Notes under the pieces: generated by a model
Told to the model about the DNA's origin: nothing
The model's input: the letters and a program-made list of their open reading frames with translations, nothing else
Database searches by the model: none
Program-made: the position numbers and the translations under genes
From: a virus
IMG/VR virus record: IMGVR_UViG_3300005253_000173
Span: 1 to 47,787 of that record
Strand: one strand, 5' to 3'
DNA: 47,787 nt
In this document: positions 7,392-16,037 of the stretch, piece after piece
Layout of the letters: each line of letters starts with the position of its first letter
Position numbering within the stretch: the stretch's first letter is position 1

Positions 7392-8295
7392 ACATGGAGG
7401 TTCTGGAAAAGGTCCTGGGCATGGAGGCTCAGGTGGTGGTTGCCTCGTCTTCTTCGTCGCGTTCGTGCTAGCTGCCGCAGGCTTCTTCGCTGTCGCGTGT
7501 GGAGGGAAGCCGCCTCCGGTTGACTGTCGGGTGCTCGGCTGTGATCTGGGTCTCGTCTGTGAAAAGGTGGACGACGTCTACAGGTGTGTGCCCACTCCAC
7601 CCTGCAAGCTCGGAGAGTGTCCGGAAGGCCAGGTTTGCGTCAACGGGAAGTGTGAGCCCAAGCCTCCGTGGAAGTGCGAGCTGAACATGCCTGGCTGCCA
7701 CGAGGTAGGCCAGACATGCTCTACCGTTGAACAACCCTGTTGGCACAACCCGACAACCAATTCGAAGCATTGCGAGGAAGCGCCAGCCTGTGAGTCTCCT
7801 CCGAGTGGAGAATGTACCTTTGGTACTCCGAAAGCATCTGAAGCAATGAACCCCGAGTACAAGATCCAGCGCCAGAGCAGGATGATCGTGACTGGGACGC
7901 CTATAGCCACCTTTGGCGAGGACTATTATTGCCAACTAGGTCTTTGGCCGGAAGCGTGTGCTAAAGGAAGAACTCGTGGTCCCGTAGCCCCTGATGGTCA
8001 TCCTCAACGACTCGCTTGCGAGCAGCAGTTCAACGAGCAACCTTGTCCTACGTATTCCGCAGTGGAATCGAACGGGCATATCTCATTCGACCCCTGGTTC
8101 GTGATCAGGGGTGTCAATCAGAATCACCCGAAGAACGTTGCCGCTGGCTGTAACGGGGAAGACTGGGTCAAGGAAGGCCAATACACTCAATCCGGGATGT
8201 GGTATGTTGCCACTGTCCACGGAGACACAAGGGTAATGGGATGCATCGCAGACGGCAAGGTCTGTGGTGTCAGCAAGTTTAGGGTGGATAACTAA
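7375..8295 (+). CDS. Cys-rich lipoprotein, possible envelope moron
   Basis: A Gly-rich basic N-terminus precedes one hydrophobic segment (residues 23-41) that ends in AVAC, a plausible lipobox with lipidated Cys42. The mature part begins with two EGF-like Cys modules (CDLGLVCEK..., CPEGQVCVNGKC) and a Pro-rich linker, then more Cys-rich sequence. It is unrelated in style to virion genes but lies between terL and the portal. Such outer-membrane lipoproteins in phages can block receptors or exclude superinfecting phage; here that is inference. The Cys module resembles lipoproteins of Myxococcota-type bacteria and may have been taken from a host. Confidence 0.75.
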   Translation: MKIQGRHGGSGKGPGHGGSGGGCLVFFVAFVLAAAGFFAVACGGKPPPVDCRVLGCDLGLVCEKVDDVYRCVPTPPCKLGECPEGQVCVNGKCEPKPPWKCELNMPGCHEVGQTCSTVEQPCWHNPTTNSKHCEEAPACESPPSGECTFGTPKASEAMNPEYKIQRQSRMIVTGTPIATFGEDYYCQLGLWPEACAKGRTRGPVAPDGHPQRLACEQQFNEQPCPTYSAVESNGHISFDPWFVIRGVNQNHPKNVAAGCNGEDWVKEGQYTQSGMWYVATVHGDTRVMGCIADGKVCGVSKFRVDN

Positions 8296-8600
8296 TGCCT
8301 GGATCAGGACTGCACACACCGATGACGCCTCGGATAGTGGATCCGTTTGCTCTCACAGAGACGAATGGTATTCGTCGATTCTCGGACAAGAAACTCGACG
8401 AAGCCATCACAGCCGCGATTGCTCGAAAGAAAGACAAGAAGGATCTCGTGGTTGTCGGTCACATCGACAAAAACAAGCTTTACTTCTCTGCCCTGTACAA
8501 GCTCGGCGATGATTTCTCTCTCGTCGCTGCTGCGTACAAGTCGAGGTCGGCTCCATCCGACTGGGGCTACGGAGCCGAAGTCATCTGGACTCCGTTCTAG
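8295..8600 (+). CDS. Hypothetical protein, 101 aa
   Basis: TAATG junction with the lipoprotein gene. The middle alternates beta-type segments (LVVVGHIDKNKLYFSALYKL, FSLVAAAYK), and the C-terminus is aromatic (DWGYGAEVIWTPF). Soluble, no signal peptide. Family not recognised; conserved spacing with the following membrane gene suggests co-translation. Confidence 0.7.
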   Translation: MPGSGLHTPMTPRIVDPFALTETNGIRRFSDKKLDEAITAAIARKKDKKDLVVVGHIDKNKLYFSALYKLGDDFSLVAAAYKSRSAPSDWGYGAEVIWTPF

Positions 8601-8635
8601 TGGTTATTGGACCGTTCGCCTATGAGGGGGAGGAT

Positions 8636-8866
8636 ATGCCAGTGAGTGAAAAGTACCAGGTCAACCCACCGTACAGCCTCTGGAAGACCGTCTGGAAGGG
8701 TCTCCGGCCAGCGTTGTGGGCATCCGGAGCCGCTGCAGGGCTCGTGTTCGCAGGATACTTTGCCGACGCAGGGGTACTCATCGAGATGGGCGTTCCGTCT
8801 CTTCTCGCTGTGTTCCTAGCAGAGGCTATCCGCAACGCCGTTAAGGAGTACAGACGGAGGAAGTAA
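8636..8866 (+). CDS. Small membrane protein, holin candidate
   Basis: ATG 8636 is chosen over GTG 8600 because a strong GGGGGAGG site precedes it. The 76-aa product has two hydrophobic segments (ALWASGAAAGLVFAGYFA and MGVPSLLAVFLAEAI) around a short acidic turn and a basic tail (KEYRRRK). That is a class II holin layout, forming membrane lesions for lysis. The location between terL and the portal rather than beside the endolysin makes the holin call tentative; a membrane anchor for the adjacent proteins is the alternative. Confidence 0.65.
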   Translation: MPVSEKYQVNPPYSLWKTVWKGLRPALWASGAAAGLVFAGYFADAGVLIEMGVPSLLAVFLAEAIRNAVKEYRRRK

Positions 8867-11188
8867 ATGGGAACGGCGCCACCAGCTGCACTAACGGAGG
8901 CTTTTGAGGAACCAATAGGAGGACCTCCGCCTGGTCCTCCTATGGGTCCTCCTCAAGGCCCTCAAGGTCCTCCTGAGCCTGAGGTCACGACGTTTCAGAT
9001 TGGAAACTCAGTCGAGCTGACTGACGAGGAGAAGACTGCCCTCAGGTTCATTCGAGACACCATTACTGAGCCAGACGACGAGATTCGGGAGAAGATGACT
9101 CCCATCTGGCAGATGTATGAGAACTACTGGCGTGGCATCCAGGATGTCGTTTATGATACGGACTCTCAGTCCTTCCTTTCCGCAGCTGGAGTCCTCAAGT
9201 CCGCAGGCGAACTGGAAGATACCTACATTGGCTCCAAGATAGTCAATACCTACAGAGCAAGAGGCGAGTCTATCGCTGCTGCACTAAGCACTGGAACCCC
9301 GCAAGTCAAATTCTTCCCAGAAGACGCAGACGACCCACAAGACATCAACACCGCAAAAGCTTACTCGAAGGCTTCTGAGTATATCGCCGACGACAATGAA
9401 GCGAAGCTCCTGCACCTGAGAGCGATCTACACCCGCTGGAATCAGCCTTTCGTAGCCTACTACAACACGTATGTCTACGATGAAGAGTACGGAATGCTCG
9501 AGAAGCGGGAGTACGGCTCGTCAGAGCAGGATATGACGGAAGCGCACTGCCCTGGATGCGGAGACGAACTTCCCGTTCAGACTCCGAACAGCATATGCCC
9601 CGACTGTGGCCAGGAGGCAGTTCAGGAGACTACGACAGAGACGATCCCCGCCGTCACGAAGATCGAGGAGATCCCCAAGGGCAAAGAAAAGATCGAAGTC
9701 TACGGACCGCGCCATGTGCGTATCCCCTACAACATCAAGAAACTCCAACAAGGTGGATACCTCATTCTCGAGACGGAAGGTCACTGGGCGCAGTTGGTGA
9801 GCATCTTCCCTCAGCTTCAAGCCGAAGTGAAGGAAGGTTCTCCAGCGCAGACCTCAACCTCGGATCAATCCCGCATTGCTCGGCGGTCTCTTGAGGGAGC
9901 AACTCCTGACTCTGATCAGAGAACGCTCCATCGCTGTTGGTTCCGCAAGTGGACATACGAGCTTATCGCTGACGAGAATGTGAGAGCTTCTCTTCGTGTC
10001 AAGTTCCCCGAAGGCGTGCAGGTGACTTTCGTCGATGAAATCTTCGTGGAAGCCTTCGATGAGTCCATGGACGAGCATTGGACTCTCGTGCCAGATCCCT
10101 TCGCCGAGCATGTCCATGGAGATCCTATGGGGAAGCCGATGATCCCCATTCAGGACATGACGAACGACGTGGTCCAGCTCACATTGGAGAAGATCCTCTT
10201 CGGTATCCCCGACTCGTTTGGGGACCCAACGGTCCTCAACTTCAAGAAGTATGCGAACTCCGAGAAGTCTCCCGGTAGTATCTTCCAAGCGAAGCGACCA
10301 CCTGGACAGAACCTGGATGCCGGATTCTTCCAGTTCAAACCTGCGACCCTCGGAGATAATGAGAGCATCTTCCGTGATGCGCTCGACCAGTACGGAATGT
10401 CGACGACAGGAGACTTCCCTGGAATTCATGGCGGACCTTTGCAGAAGGGTTCTTCGAGAACCGCTGACGAGTATCGTCAAGCAAAGCAATCCGCCCTTCA
10501 GAGACTCGGCATTCTTTGGTTCAACCTCGGCATCTGTTGGGCTCAGGTGATGAAGAAGGCTGTTAACGAGCTTCGGATTCACATGAAGTTCCAGGGTGAG
10601 GACGTGAAGTTCGTCGAAGAGGTCGGAAAGGGGTTCCTCAATGTCTGGATCAAGCTCGCGGACATTGCAGACGGTGAAATCGGAAGGGTCAGGCCCGAAA
10701 ACGCTGATACGTTCCCTCTCACCACAGAACAGCAAAGAGGCGCACTGCTCGAACTTATCCAGACTGGAAATCCCATGCTCTCAGACTTCGTCTTCTCACC
10801 TGAGAATATCGGAGAGATGTCTCGGATCCTTATCGGACTGAATCGCTTCAAGGTTCCGGGTGAGGAAGCTCGCGAACAGCAGCTTCAGGAGATCCACGAC
10901 ATCCTAATCGGTGCGCCGGTCATGGTCGATGAGATGATGGATGACCATGAGATGCACGCCATAACAGGGAAGTCGTGGGCAGCAGGTGAGGATGGCAGGA
11001 AGACCAAGGAGATCAACCCGCAGGGCTTCCAGATGGTCGTCGAGCATGTACAGCAGCATGAGTTCATTCTACAGATGATGCAGGAGCAACAAGCTGCTGC
11101 TGAAGCCGCAGCCGCAGTCCCTGCTCCTAAGGGTGGTCAGGCACAGAAATCGGGGGCTGCTGAGTCAGTGCCTCCACCGGAAGGATAA
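8867..11188 (+). CDS. Portal protein, P22-like, with zinc-ribbon insertion
   Basis: A dodecameric portal forms the DNA entry pore of the capsid; this one is large (773 aa). After a Pro/Gly-rich N-terminus comes a helical stem-like region (MTPIWQMYENYWRG), a region recalling P22 gp1-type portals, and a Gln/Ala-rich C-terminal barrel-like tail. An unusual zinc ribbon (CPGCGDEL...ICPDCGQE, about residues 228-247) interrupts the clip/wing region. It follows directly on the small membrane gene and precedes head genes, as expected. Palindrome copy 3 lies within the codons of the zinc ribbon. Confidence 0.85.
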   Translation: MGTAPPAALTEAFEEPIGGPPPGPPMGPPQGPQGPPEPEVTTFQIGNSVELTDEEKTALRFIRDTITEPDDEIREKMTPIWQMYENYWRGIQDVVYDTDSQSFLSAAGVLKSAGELEDTYIGSKIVNTYRARGESIAAALSTGTPQVKFFPEDADDPQDINTAKAYSKASEYIADDNEAKLLHLRAIYTRWNQPFVAYYNTYVYDEEYGMLEKREYGSSEQDMTEAHCPGCGDELPVQTPNSICPDCGQEAVQETTTETIPAVTKIEEIPKGKEKIEVYGPRHVRIPYNIKKLQQGGYLILETEGHWAQLVSIFPQLQAEVKEGSPAQTSTSDQSRIARRSLEGATPDSDQRTLHRCWFRKWTYELIADENVRASLRVKFPEGVQVTFVDEIFVEAFDESMDEHWTLVPDPFAEHVHGDPMGKPMIPIQDMTNDVVQLTLEKILFGIPDSFGDPTVLNFKKYANSEKSPGSIFQAKRPPGQNLDAGFFQFKPATLGDNESIFRDALDQYGMSTTGDFPGIHGGPLQKGSSRTADEYRQAKQSALQRLGILWFNLGICWAQVMKKAVNELRIHMKFQGEDVKFVEEVGKGFLNVWIKLADIADGEIGRVRPENADTFPLTTEQQRGALLELIQTGNPMLSDFVFSPENIGEMSRILIGLNRFKVPGEEAREQQLQEIHDILIGAPVMVDEMMDDHEMHAITGKSWAAGEDGRKTKEINPQGFQMVVEHVQQHEFILQMMQEQQAAAEAAAAVPAPKGGQAQKSGAAESVPPPEG
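9573..9591. repeat. Dispersed palindrome, copy 3 (in portal gene)
   Basis: Two symmetric mismatches (CCGTTCAG...CCGAACAG) keep the dyad intact. It is read in the portal frame as PVQTPNS, inside the zinc-ribbon insertion. Confidence 0.75.
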
Positions 11189-11192
11189 GAAG

Positions 11193-11537
11193 ATGGAAGC
11201 AATACAATTCGGCGAGCCGGTAAAGAGTCTCGACGCCGCTACGCCATCCAATGCACTCAACGGCACGGCTTACGCGGTTCCAAGCAACAACGTGGGATTC
11301 GCTTGGAGTACGGGCTTCTTGGTCGCTGTCGACGCGATCGACGTCGCGCTTCAGATCTCGATGGACAATTCGGTCTGGACGGACCTCGACTCCTCGACGG
11401 TAATTACAGGAGAAGCACGGTACAAGGATGGTTCTGCCAAGTTCGTGCGAGGTAGAGTCGAGACCGTTACCATTGGCTCGGGTGAGGAAATCACTCTCAC
11501 GATTGCCCTCATTGGAGCTGGAGGAGGAGGAGGGTAG
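11193..11537 (+). CDS. Small beta-rich structural protein, 114 aa
   Basis: ATG 11193 has an AAGGATAAG ribosome site. The product is small, neutral, beta-strand-rich (FLVAVDAIDVALQISMDNSV, ETVTIGSGEEITLTIALIG) and ends in a poly-Gly tail. That suits a head-decoration or accessory protein. It lies between portal and scaffold genes. No family recognised. Confidence 0.6.
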   Translation: MEAIQFGEPVKSLDAATPSNALNGTAYAVPSNNVGFAWSTGFLVAVDAIDVALQISMDNSVWTDLDSSTVITGEARYKDGSAKFVRGRVETVTIGSGEEITLTIALIGAGGGGG

Positions 11538-11538
11538 C

Positions 11539-11799
11539 TTGCAGCTTGCTGACCAACTTCTCCGACACGTCGACCAGTCCAATGCTCACCACTGGTTGTG
11601 GACTGGGGCTTTGAACAGGAACGGCTATGCGCTGGTCTTCGCCGAGGGGAAAACTACTCGTGCTCAAAGAGTCTCTTATGAGACCTTCGTTGGTCCCATC
11701 CCGCATGGCAAAGAGATCGCCCATCTCTGTGAGTACAGGCATTGCATTAGTCCAGCCTGTCTGACAGCTAGAACGCACCAAGAAAACATGGCGATGTAG
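11539..11799 (+). CDS. Small HNH endonuclease
   Basis: I place the start at the TTG at 11539, one base after the upstream stop and following AGGAGGAGGG; this gives 86 aa. The HNH core reads VGPIPHGKEIAHLCEYRHC followed by ISPACLTARTHQENM: the catalytic His is in AHLC, and Cys pairs bind the structural zinc. It is a second HNH gene in the rightward block, inserted among head genes like a free-standing homing endonuclease. Confidence 0.8.
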   Translation: MQLADQLLRHVDQSNAHHWLWTGALNRNGYALVFAEGKTTRAQRVSYETFVGPIPHGKEIAHLCEYRHCISPACLTARTHQENMAM

Positions 11800-11818
11800 A
11801 GAAGAAAAGGAGGTCTTC

Positions 11819-11986
11819 ATGCAATGTTACAAGTGCGGAGAGAAGTTCGACTTCTCCTCGTATGGCAAGGACAGGGATGGCGTGACCAGGTTCGCGAGTG
11901 ACCATGCCTCCCAAAAAGGTTGCGATTGGCCTGCCAATCATATTGGTGAGCTGGTGAAGCAATTGAGGAAGGAGGGAGGTAAGTAA
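11819..11986 (+). CDS. Zinc-finger miniprotein, 55 aa
   Basis: Strong AGGAGGTCTTC leader before the ATG, and a TAATG junction into the next gene. The product has CYKCGEKF at the N-terminus and His29, Cys35 and His41 as further ligands, so it could fold around one zinc ion. The C-terminus is a charged helix. No function is recognised. Confidence 0.7.
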   Translation: MQCYKCGEKFDFSSYGKDRDGVTRFASDHASQKGCDWPANHIGELVKQLRKEGGK

Positions 11987-12999
11987 TGCCTACCCTTAGA
12001 CTAGGCGCGACGGTCAACCTGTGGAGCGCAGAGACCTTCAGCGGTCTCAGCGCAGGTGACTATTCAGCAGTGGCAGAGTTTCTGCCCGGACAGGCTCGAG
12101 GCTTCCTTGTCTTCGAGCTAGTATTCAGTGCAGCGCCGACGGCGGTATCGCTCGACATCGAGCACGCCGAAGCCGGCGTCATCTACAGGAGACTGGTCAA
12201 CTTCACGAAGGCTGTGGAGAGCTTCTCCTGTGCAGCGACACCTGGGAAGTACCGGGTCAAGGTCGTCACCGTGACAGCAGCGGCAGCAGAGACGCTCACC
12301 CTGACGGTCACGGCGCAGACCGAAGCTCCGGCAGTCGCGGACAACATCGAGATCAATGAGGCATCCGGTGACTCCGCCGGTGCCGTCCTGAGAATGGGAC
12401 TCTCCGGATTTCCGCTCAGGAAGGATACAGTAGGAACAACGTTCATTTACGGGAACTTCGTGAATGACGCGGCATCAGGAGAGACGAACGCCCTGAAGCT
12501 CACCCTGGACGCTGGTGGGACGTTGCAGACCTACACCAACGTCTTCTACGGTGTTCTCAACATGACGGCTCAGCTGCGGAATCCGTTCGTGTACCAAGCC
12601 GACATGAACTGGACAACTCTTCTGGGTATTCAGGGAGCAGGTGGCGTTTACGGTGCCTACGTTTCCTTCCCAACTGGGGTGCTCGCGGAGACGGGTCGGT
12701 TCTCTGGTATCGCACTGGAGTTCGCATTCCCTGCTGGACTCACTCACGCCGCGAGTGGAACTCCACAAGTCGCCTTCTTCAATGCGGTTGTCAGTGGTGA
12801 CGCCACTGCCATCACGTCGATAGAGACTGCTGGTATCGCCCAGGGCAGACTCTGCCTCATGAACCTTCAGGGCTTCACGGCTGGAGGAAGTCGTTGTTTC
12901 GCCGTTGGCACGAGCACTGCCAGCATCGCTGCAACTCTGCGCATCTTGATCGGCACAACCGAGTACTTCATCATGCTCTCGGCTGGAGCGTCCACGTAG
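11986..12999 (+). CDS. Beta-rich virion protein, 337 aa
   Basis: An Ala/Thr/Val-rich protein dominated by beta strands. The N-terminal third resembles an Ig-like or jelly-roll domain (YSAVAEFLPGQARGFLVFEL), a Val/Thr strand region follows (KVVTVTAAAAETLTLTVTA), and the second half is Gly/Phe-rich. No signal peptide and few charged residues. Position between portal and scaffold suggests a head fibre or decoration protein. Family not recognised. Confidence 0.65.
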   Translation: MPTLRLGATVNLWSAETFSGLSAGDYSAVAEFLPGQARGFLVFELVFSAAPTAVSLDIEHAEAGVIYRRLVNFTKAVESFSCAATPGKYRVKVVTVTAAAAETLTLTVTAQTEAPAVADNIEINEASGDSAGAVLRMGLSGFPLRKDTVGTTFIYGNFVNDAASGETNALKLTLDAGGTLQTYTNVFYGVLNMTAQLRNPFVYQADMNWTTLLGIQGAGGVYGAYVSFPTGVLAETGRFSGIALEFAFPAGLTHAASGTPQVAFFNAVVSGDATAITSIETAGIAQGRLCLMNLQGFTAGGSRCFAVGTSTASIAATLRILIGTTEYFIMLSAGAST

Positions 13000-13014
13000 T
13001 CTTAGGAGGTCGTT

Positions 13015-13341
13015 ATGAAATTGTCTGTGTTGGAACGGTTGATCGTGTTGAACATCCTCCCGAAAGAGGGTGACGTCACAGCTTTGCGCGTTCTTCGTGA
13101 TCTCGCTGGAAGACTTAGTTTCAGTGAAGAGGAACTCGCTCTCCTGCAGTTCACACTCATTCCTGGTCCTCCAGAGAGGACAGAGTGGAAAAAGGACGTA
13201 GTCGGTGAAGTCGAAATTTTGCTTGGGCCAAAAGCTCATAACCTGATTGTTGAGTCTTTCGAAGCACTCAACCAGGCCAAGCAAATGAAAATGGAATTTC
13301 TCCCGGTGTACGAGAAGTTCACGGAAGAGCCAAAGGAGTAG
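13015..13341 (+). CDS. Conserved phage hypothetical protein, 108 aa
   Basis: Preceded by TAGGAGGTCGTT, a strong ribosome site. A helical protein, beginning MKLSVLERLIVLNILPKEGD, a pattern I associate with a small protein family found in many phages and of unknown role. It is acidic overall. It lies just ahead of the scaffold gene. Confidence 0.7.
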   Translation: MKLSVLERLIVLNILPKEGDVTALRVLRDLAGRLSFSEEELALLQFTLIPGPPERTEWKKDVVGEVEILLGPKAHNLIVESFEALNQAKQMKMEFLPVYEKFTEEPKE

Positions 13342-13347
13342 TGAAAC

Positions 13348-14700
13348 ATGACGAACGGTAGCAGTGAAGCCGACGACCTCGCCGCTGAGGCCGCGGACGA
13401 TCTCGCGAGGACACATGCTCTCCTCGACGCTGAGGATAAGGGCAAAGGCGAGGGCAGTGGTGAAGGCGAGGGTGAGGGCGAAGGAGCTGGCACCGGAGAA
13501 GGTGAAGGTGAAGGCGCTGACCCTGGCGACGTCGGAGATCTCGGAACAGGTGAAGGTGAAGGAGCCGGCGAAGGCGAAGGTGAAGGAGAGGGGAAAGAAG
13601 GAGAAGAAGAGGGAGAGACCGAAGAAGAGAAGACTGCAAGGGAAGCGAAAGAGGAAGAGGAAAGTCTCGAGGGTGAACTCGAAAGCGAGTTCCGAGCCGA
13701 GGGCGAACCTCCACTCCTCCGAGAGATCAACAAGAAGTTCCCCAAGATTCTCAAGGAGATCAAACCCCTTCGCGGTGTCCTCTTCCGAGAGAATGCGTAC
13801 AGCCAAGTCTTCGTTGATCCTCAAGAAGCTACACAGGCTGCACAATCCCTCGACGACTATCGCGAGTTCGAGCGTGAACTCATGGGCGGCTCGACCGAAA
13901 AGGTGCTGAGCGCGATCAAGAGTACAAACGCTGATGGATTCAAGAGATTCGTTAGTACCGTTCTCCCCGTACTTCAAACGCTCGATGCTGGCCTCTACTC
14001 AGAAGTGGCTACACCAGTCGTTGCGGCCATGCTACAACGGGTCGCACAAACAGGTAAGGCCACAGGCAACAAGAACCTCGAGAATTCTGCGAAACATATC
14101 GCTGGCCTCATTTGGCCAAACCTTAAGGGGGAGGTTCCAGAAACACCCAGGGCTCCCGTCGTTGACGAAGCGGCGGTGGCTCGTGACAAGGCGCAGGACG
14201 AGCGTGAACAAACGTTCGAGTTGCGCGTCCGAAAGGATTTTGTAGGTGGCGTGAAGGGAATGAGCGAGAAGTTGCTTCGCAAGCGAGTCGATAAAGGACT
14301 CGATCCGAACGACGCTCTGTCTCCCTTCTTGAAAGCCTCAGTCGTTGACAAAACGATTAGAGACGTCCAGGAGTTGATGGACGAAGATACTCGTTTCAAT
14401 CGTGCGATGGATAACCTCTTCGACAAGGCTCGAAGGGGTGGGTACTCAAATGAGTTCAAAACCCGAATGATTGGCACGTTTCTCGGGCGTGCAACGCAAC
14501 TCATTGGACCCATCAGGAAGCGTTATCTCCGTCAGGCGCTAGGTAAGTCTGATGGGGGTAAGAAACCACCAATGAGACGTCAGGTCGGCGAGGGTGCTGG
14601 AACGAAGGGTGGTGCAGAGGTCGATGCAAGTAAGATCGACTTCAGTCTATCCTCCGATATGGACATTCTCTCTGGCAAGGCGACTCGCAAAAAGCGTTAA
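13348..14700 (+). CDS. Putative capsid scaffolding protein with Glu-Gly repeat tract
   Basis: Directly upstream of the major capsid gene (12 nt). The N-terminal fifth (about residues 32-95) is an extreme low-complexity Gly-Glu tract with few other residues, then a Lys/Glu coiled coil (EEEKTAREAKEEEESLEGEL), a helical core, and a basic C-terminus ending in TRKKR. Long acidic coil plus a basic C-terminal end that can bind coat protein is the usual scaffold design. The role is inferred from position and composition. The tract creates long spurious open frames on both strands. Confidence 0.65.
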   Translation: MTNGSSEADDLAAEAADDLARTHALLDAEDKGKGEGSGEGEGEGEGAGTGEGEGEGADPGDVGDLGTGEGEGAGEGEGEGEGKEGEEEGETEEEKTAREAKEEEESLEGELESEFRAEGEPPLLREINKKFPKILKEIKPLRGVLFRENAYSQVFVDPQEATQAAQSLDDYREFERELMGGSTEKVLSAIKSTNADGFKRFVSTVLPVLQTLDAGLYSEVATPVVAAMLQRVAQTGKATGNKNLENSAKHIAGLIWPNLKGEVPETPRAPVVDEAAVARDKAQDEREQTFELRVRKDFVGGVKGMSEKLLRKRVDKGLDPNDALSPFLKASVVDKTIRDVQELMDEDTRFNRAMDNLFDKARRGGYSNEFKTRMIGTFLGRATQLIGPIRKRYLRQALGKSDGGKKPPMRRQVGEGAGTKGGAEVDASKIDFSLSSDMDILSGKATRKKR

Positions 14701-14711
14701 GGAGATAGGCA

Positions 14712-15983
14712 ATGCCTGCTCAAGATGAAGCTGCCGTTGCGGCAGTAGAGCTGGAGCACGTGGACAAGATCACTCCGGTCTTGTTCGAGCGCGAAGGCCC
14801 GTTCTTCAAGTGGGTGGATACTGCCGAAGACGTCGAGATCTCCAATCGGGATGCGAGGGTTCCCCTCGAAGTGTGGCCCGGAGGCAACTTCGGACACTAC
14901 AATCCTGATGGTGGCGCCATGGGTCTGGGTTCAGCACCGAAATATGACAAGGCTGTGATCAACAGCCAGCACCTCAAGATGGGCACCCAGTACACGCGGA
15001 AGGCAGAGTGGGCGACAGAGAGTGGTCGGAAGGCTGTGGTGAATACCGTGCGGAGACTTTCCGCATCGGCCATCGCAGAGTTCCGGCGCTACCTGGACTC
15101 CGTTCTCATGACCGCGGGCCAAGGCGTTCTCGGCACCATTTCGGCAATTTCCAATGACGGTACGGACGATACGATCACGTTCGGCACAGACGGATTCGGT
15201 TCCAAGCTGGTTCGGTATGCTCAAGAAGTCGCTATCATGAGTACCGACCTGGCTATCAACCGGACCGGCGGGACCGACAAGACCATCAACTTCCACGACG
15301 TTGTGGCCAAGACGGCGAAGTACCCAGCAGCATCGAGCTTCGCCTCTGCCACCGACAAGGTGGTCGTTGGCGGTCTGGGCAACGTGACTGGATCGTCTGT
15401 CGTCTCCCTGCTTGGAGTTCCGTACCATCACTCCAGCGCGTCCTCCGGCACATGGCTGGGACTGAACCGTGCTGACTATCCGCAGATCCGGGCAAACCAG
15501 GTCGATGCGAATAGTGGCACGATCGCTCTCAGTTACGTCCGTCGGGCGATGAACATCATCGGTGACCGAGTTGGGATGGACAATGCAGGCAAGGCAGTCG
15601 CCTGGATGCATCCCTGCCAGGTCCAGGCCATCGAGAACTTGGGTTGGGGTCTGACGACTCTGCCCAAGACAGGCGGCAACAAGGAAAGTCTCGACCTGTT
15701 CTTCAGCGTCGATCAGATCGCAGGAATCCCGATTCGCAAGTCCTTCTCTTGGGACAAGACGCGGATCGACTTCGCGGTCAAGGGCGTGTGGAAGAAGGTC
15801 GTCTTCAAGAAGCCTGGCATCTACAAGAAGGGTTCGGAGTCGTTGTTCGATATTCGGAGCACCACCGATGGATCGACGAAGACCAGTCTGGTCTTCTACC
15901 ACATCATCGGCTGCAACACGTACGTCAACAACCCGCCTCTGTGCTCGTACATCAACAACCTCGCAGTGCCGACAGGCTACTAA
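14712..15983 (+). CDS. Major capsid protein
   Basis: 423 aa, the size of an HK97-fold coat protein. The N-terminal arm is mixed, followed by a long helix (RKAVVNTVRRLSASAIAEFRR) suggesting the spine helix, a central Gly/Thr/Ser-rich region, and a late segment (SYVRRAMNIIGDRVGMDNAG) fitting the P-domain. The position after portal and scaffold, before connectors, and a strong hairpin right after the stop, as often seen behind highly expressed coat genes, support the call. No protease or cleavable pro-region is obvious. Confidence 0.8.
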   Translation: MPAQDEAAVAAVELEHVDKITPVLFEREGPFFKWVDTAEDVEISNRDARVPLEVWPGGNFGHYNPDGGAMGLGSAPKYDKAVINSQHLKMGTQYTRKAEWATESGRKAVVNTVRRLSASAIAEFRRYLDSVLMTAGQGVLGTISAISNDGTDDTITFGTDGFGSKLVRYAQEVAIMSTDLAINRTGGTDKTINFHDVVAKTAKYPAASSFASATDKVVVGGLGNVTGSSVVSLLGVPYHHSSASSGTWLGLNRADYPQIRANQVDANSGTIALSYVRRAMNIIGDRVGMDNAGKAVAWMHPCQVQAIENLGWGLTTLPKTGGNKESLDLFFSVDQIAGIPIRKSFSWDKTRIDFAVKGVWKKVVFKKPGIYKKGSESLFDIRSTTDGSTKTSLVFYHIIGCNTYVNNPPLCSYINNLAVPTGY

Positions 15984-16001
15984 GCTGTTTCACCCATCTT
16001 T

Positions 16002-16025
16002 GGGGGGTGGGGAGACTCACCCCCC
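16002..16025 (+). terminator. Hairpin after the capsid gene (attenuator or mRNA stabiliser)
   Basis: Perfect 8-bp stem GGGGGGTG/CACCCCCC with an 8-nt loop, immediately followed by the GGAGG ribosome site of the next gene and a short T-rich run. It may partly terminate late transcripts or protect the capsid mRNA 3' end while also tuning the next gene. Confidence 0.55.
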
Positions 16026-16037
16026 GGAGGTTTTCTC

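Noticed and set aside
9854-10735. 293-codon leftward open frame opposite the portal gene
   Set aside because: Shadow of the portal gene, no independent start signal.
12475-13977. 500-codon leftward open frame opposite the scaffold and the end of the beta-rich gene
   Set aside because: Antisense shadow of the Gly-Glu tract and neighbouring rightward genes, which have good ribosome sites and tight spacing.
14931-15902. 323-codon leftward open frame opposite the capsid gene
   Set aside because: Shadow frame; the rightward capsid gene fits order, size and ribosome site.
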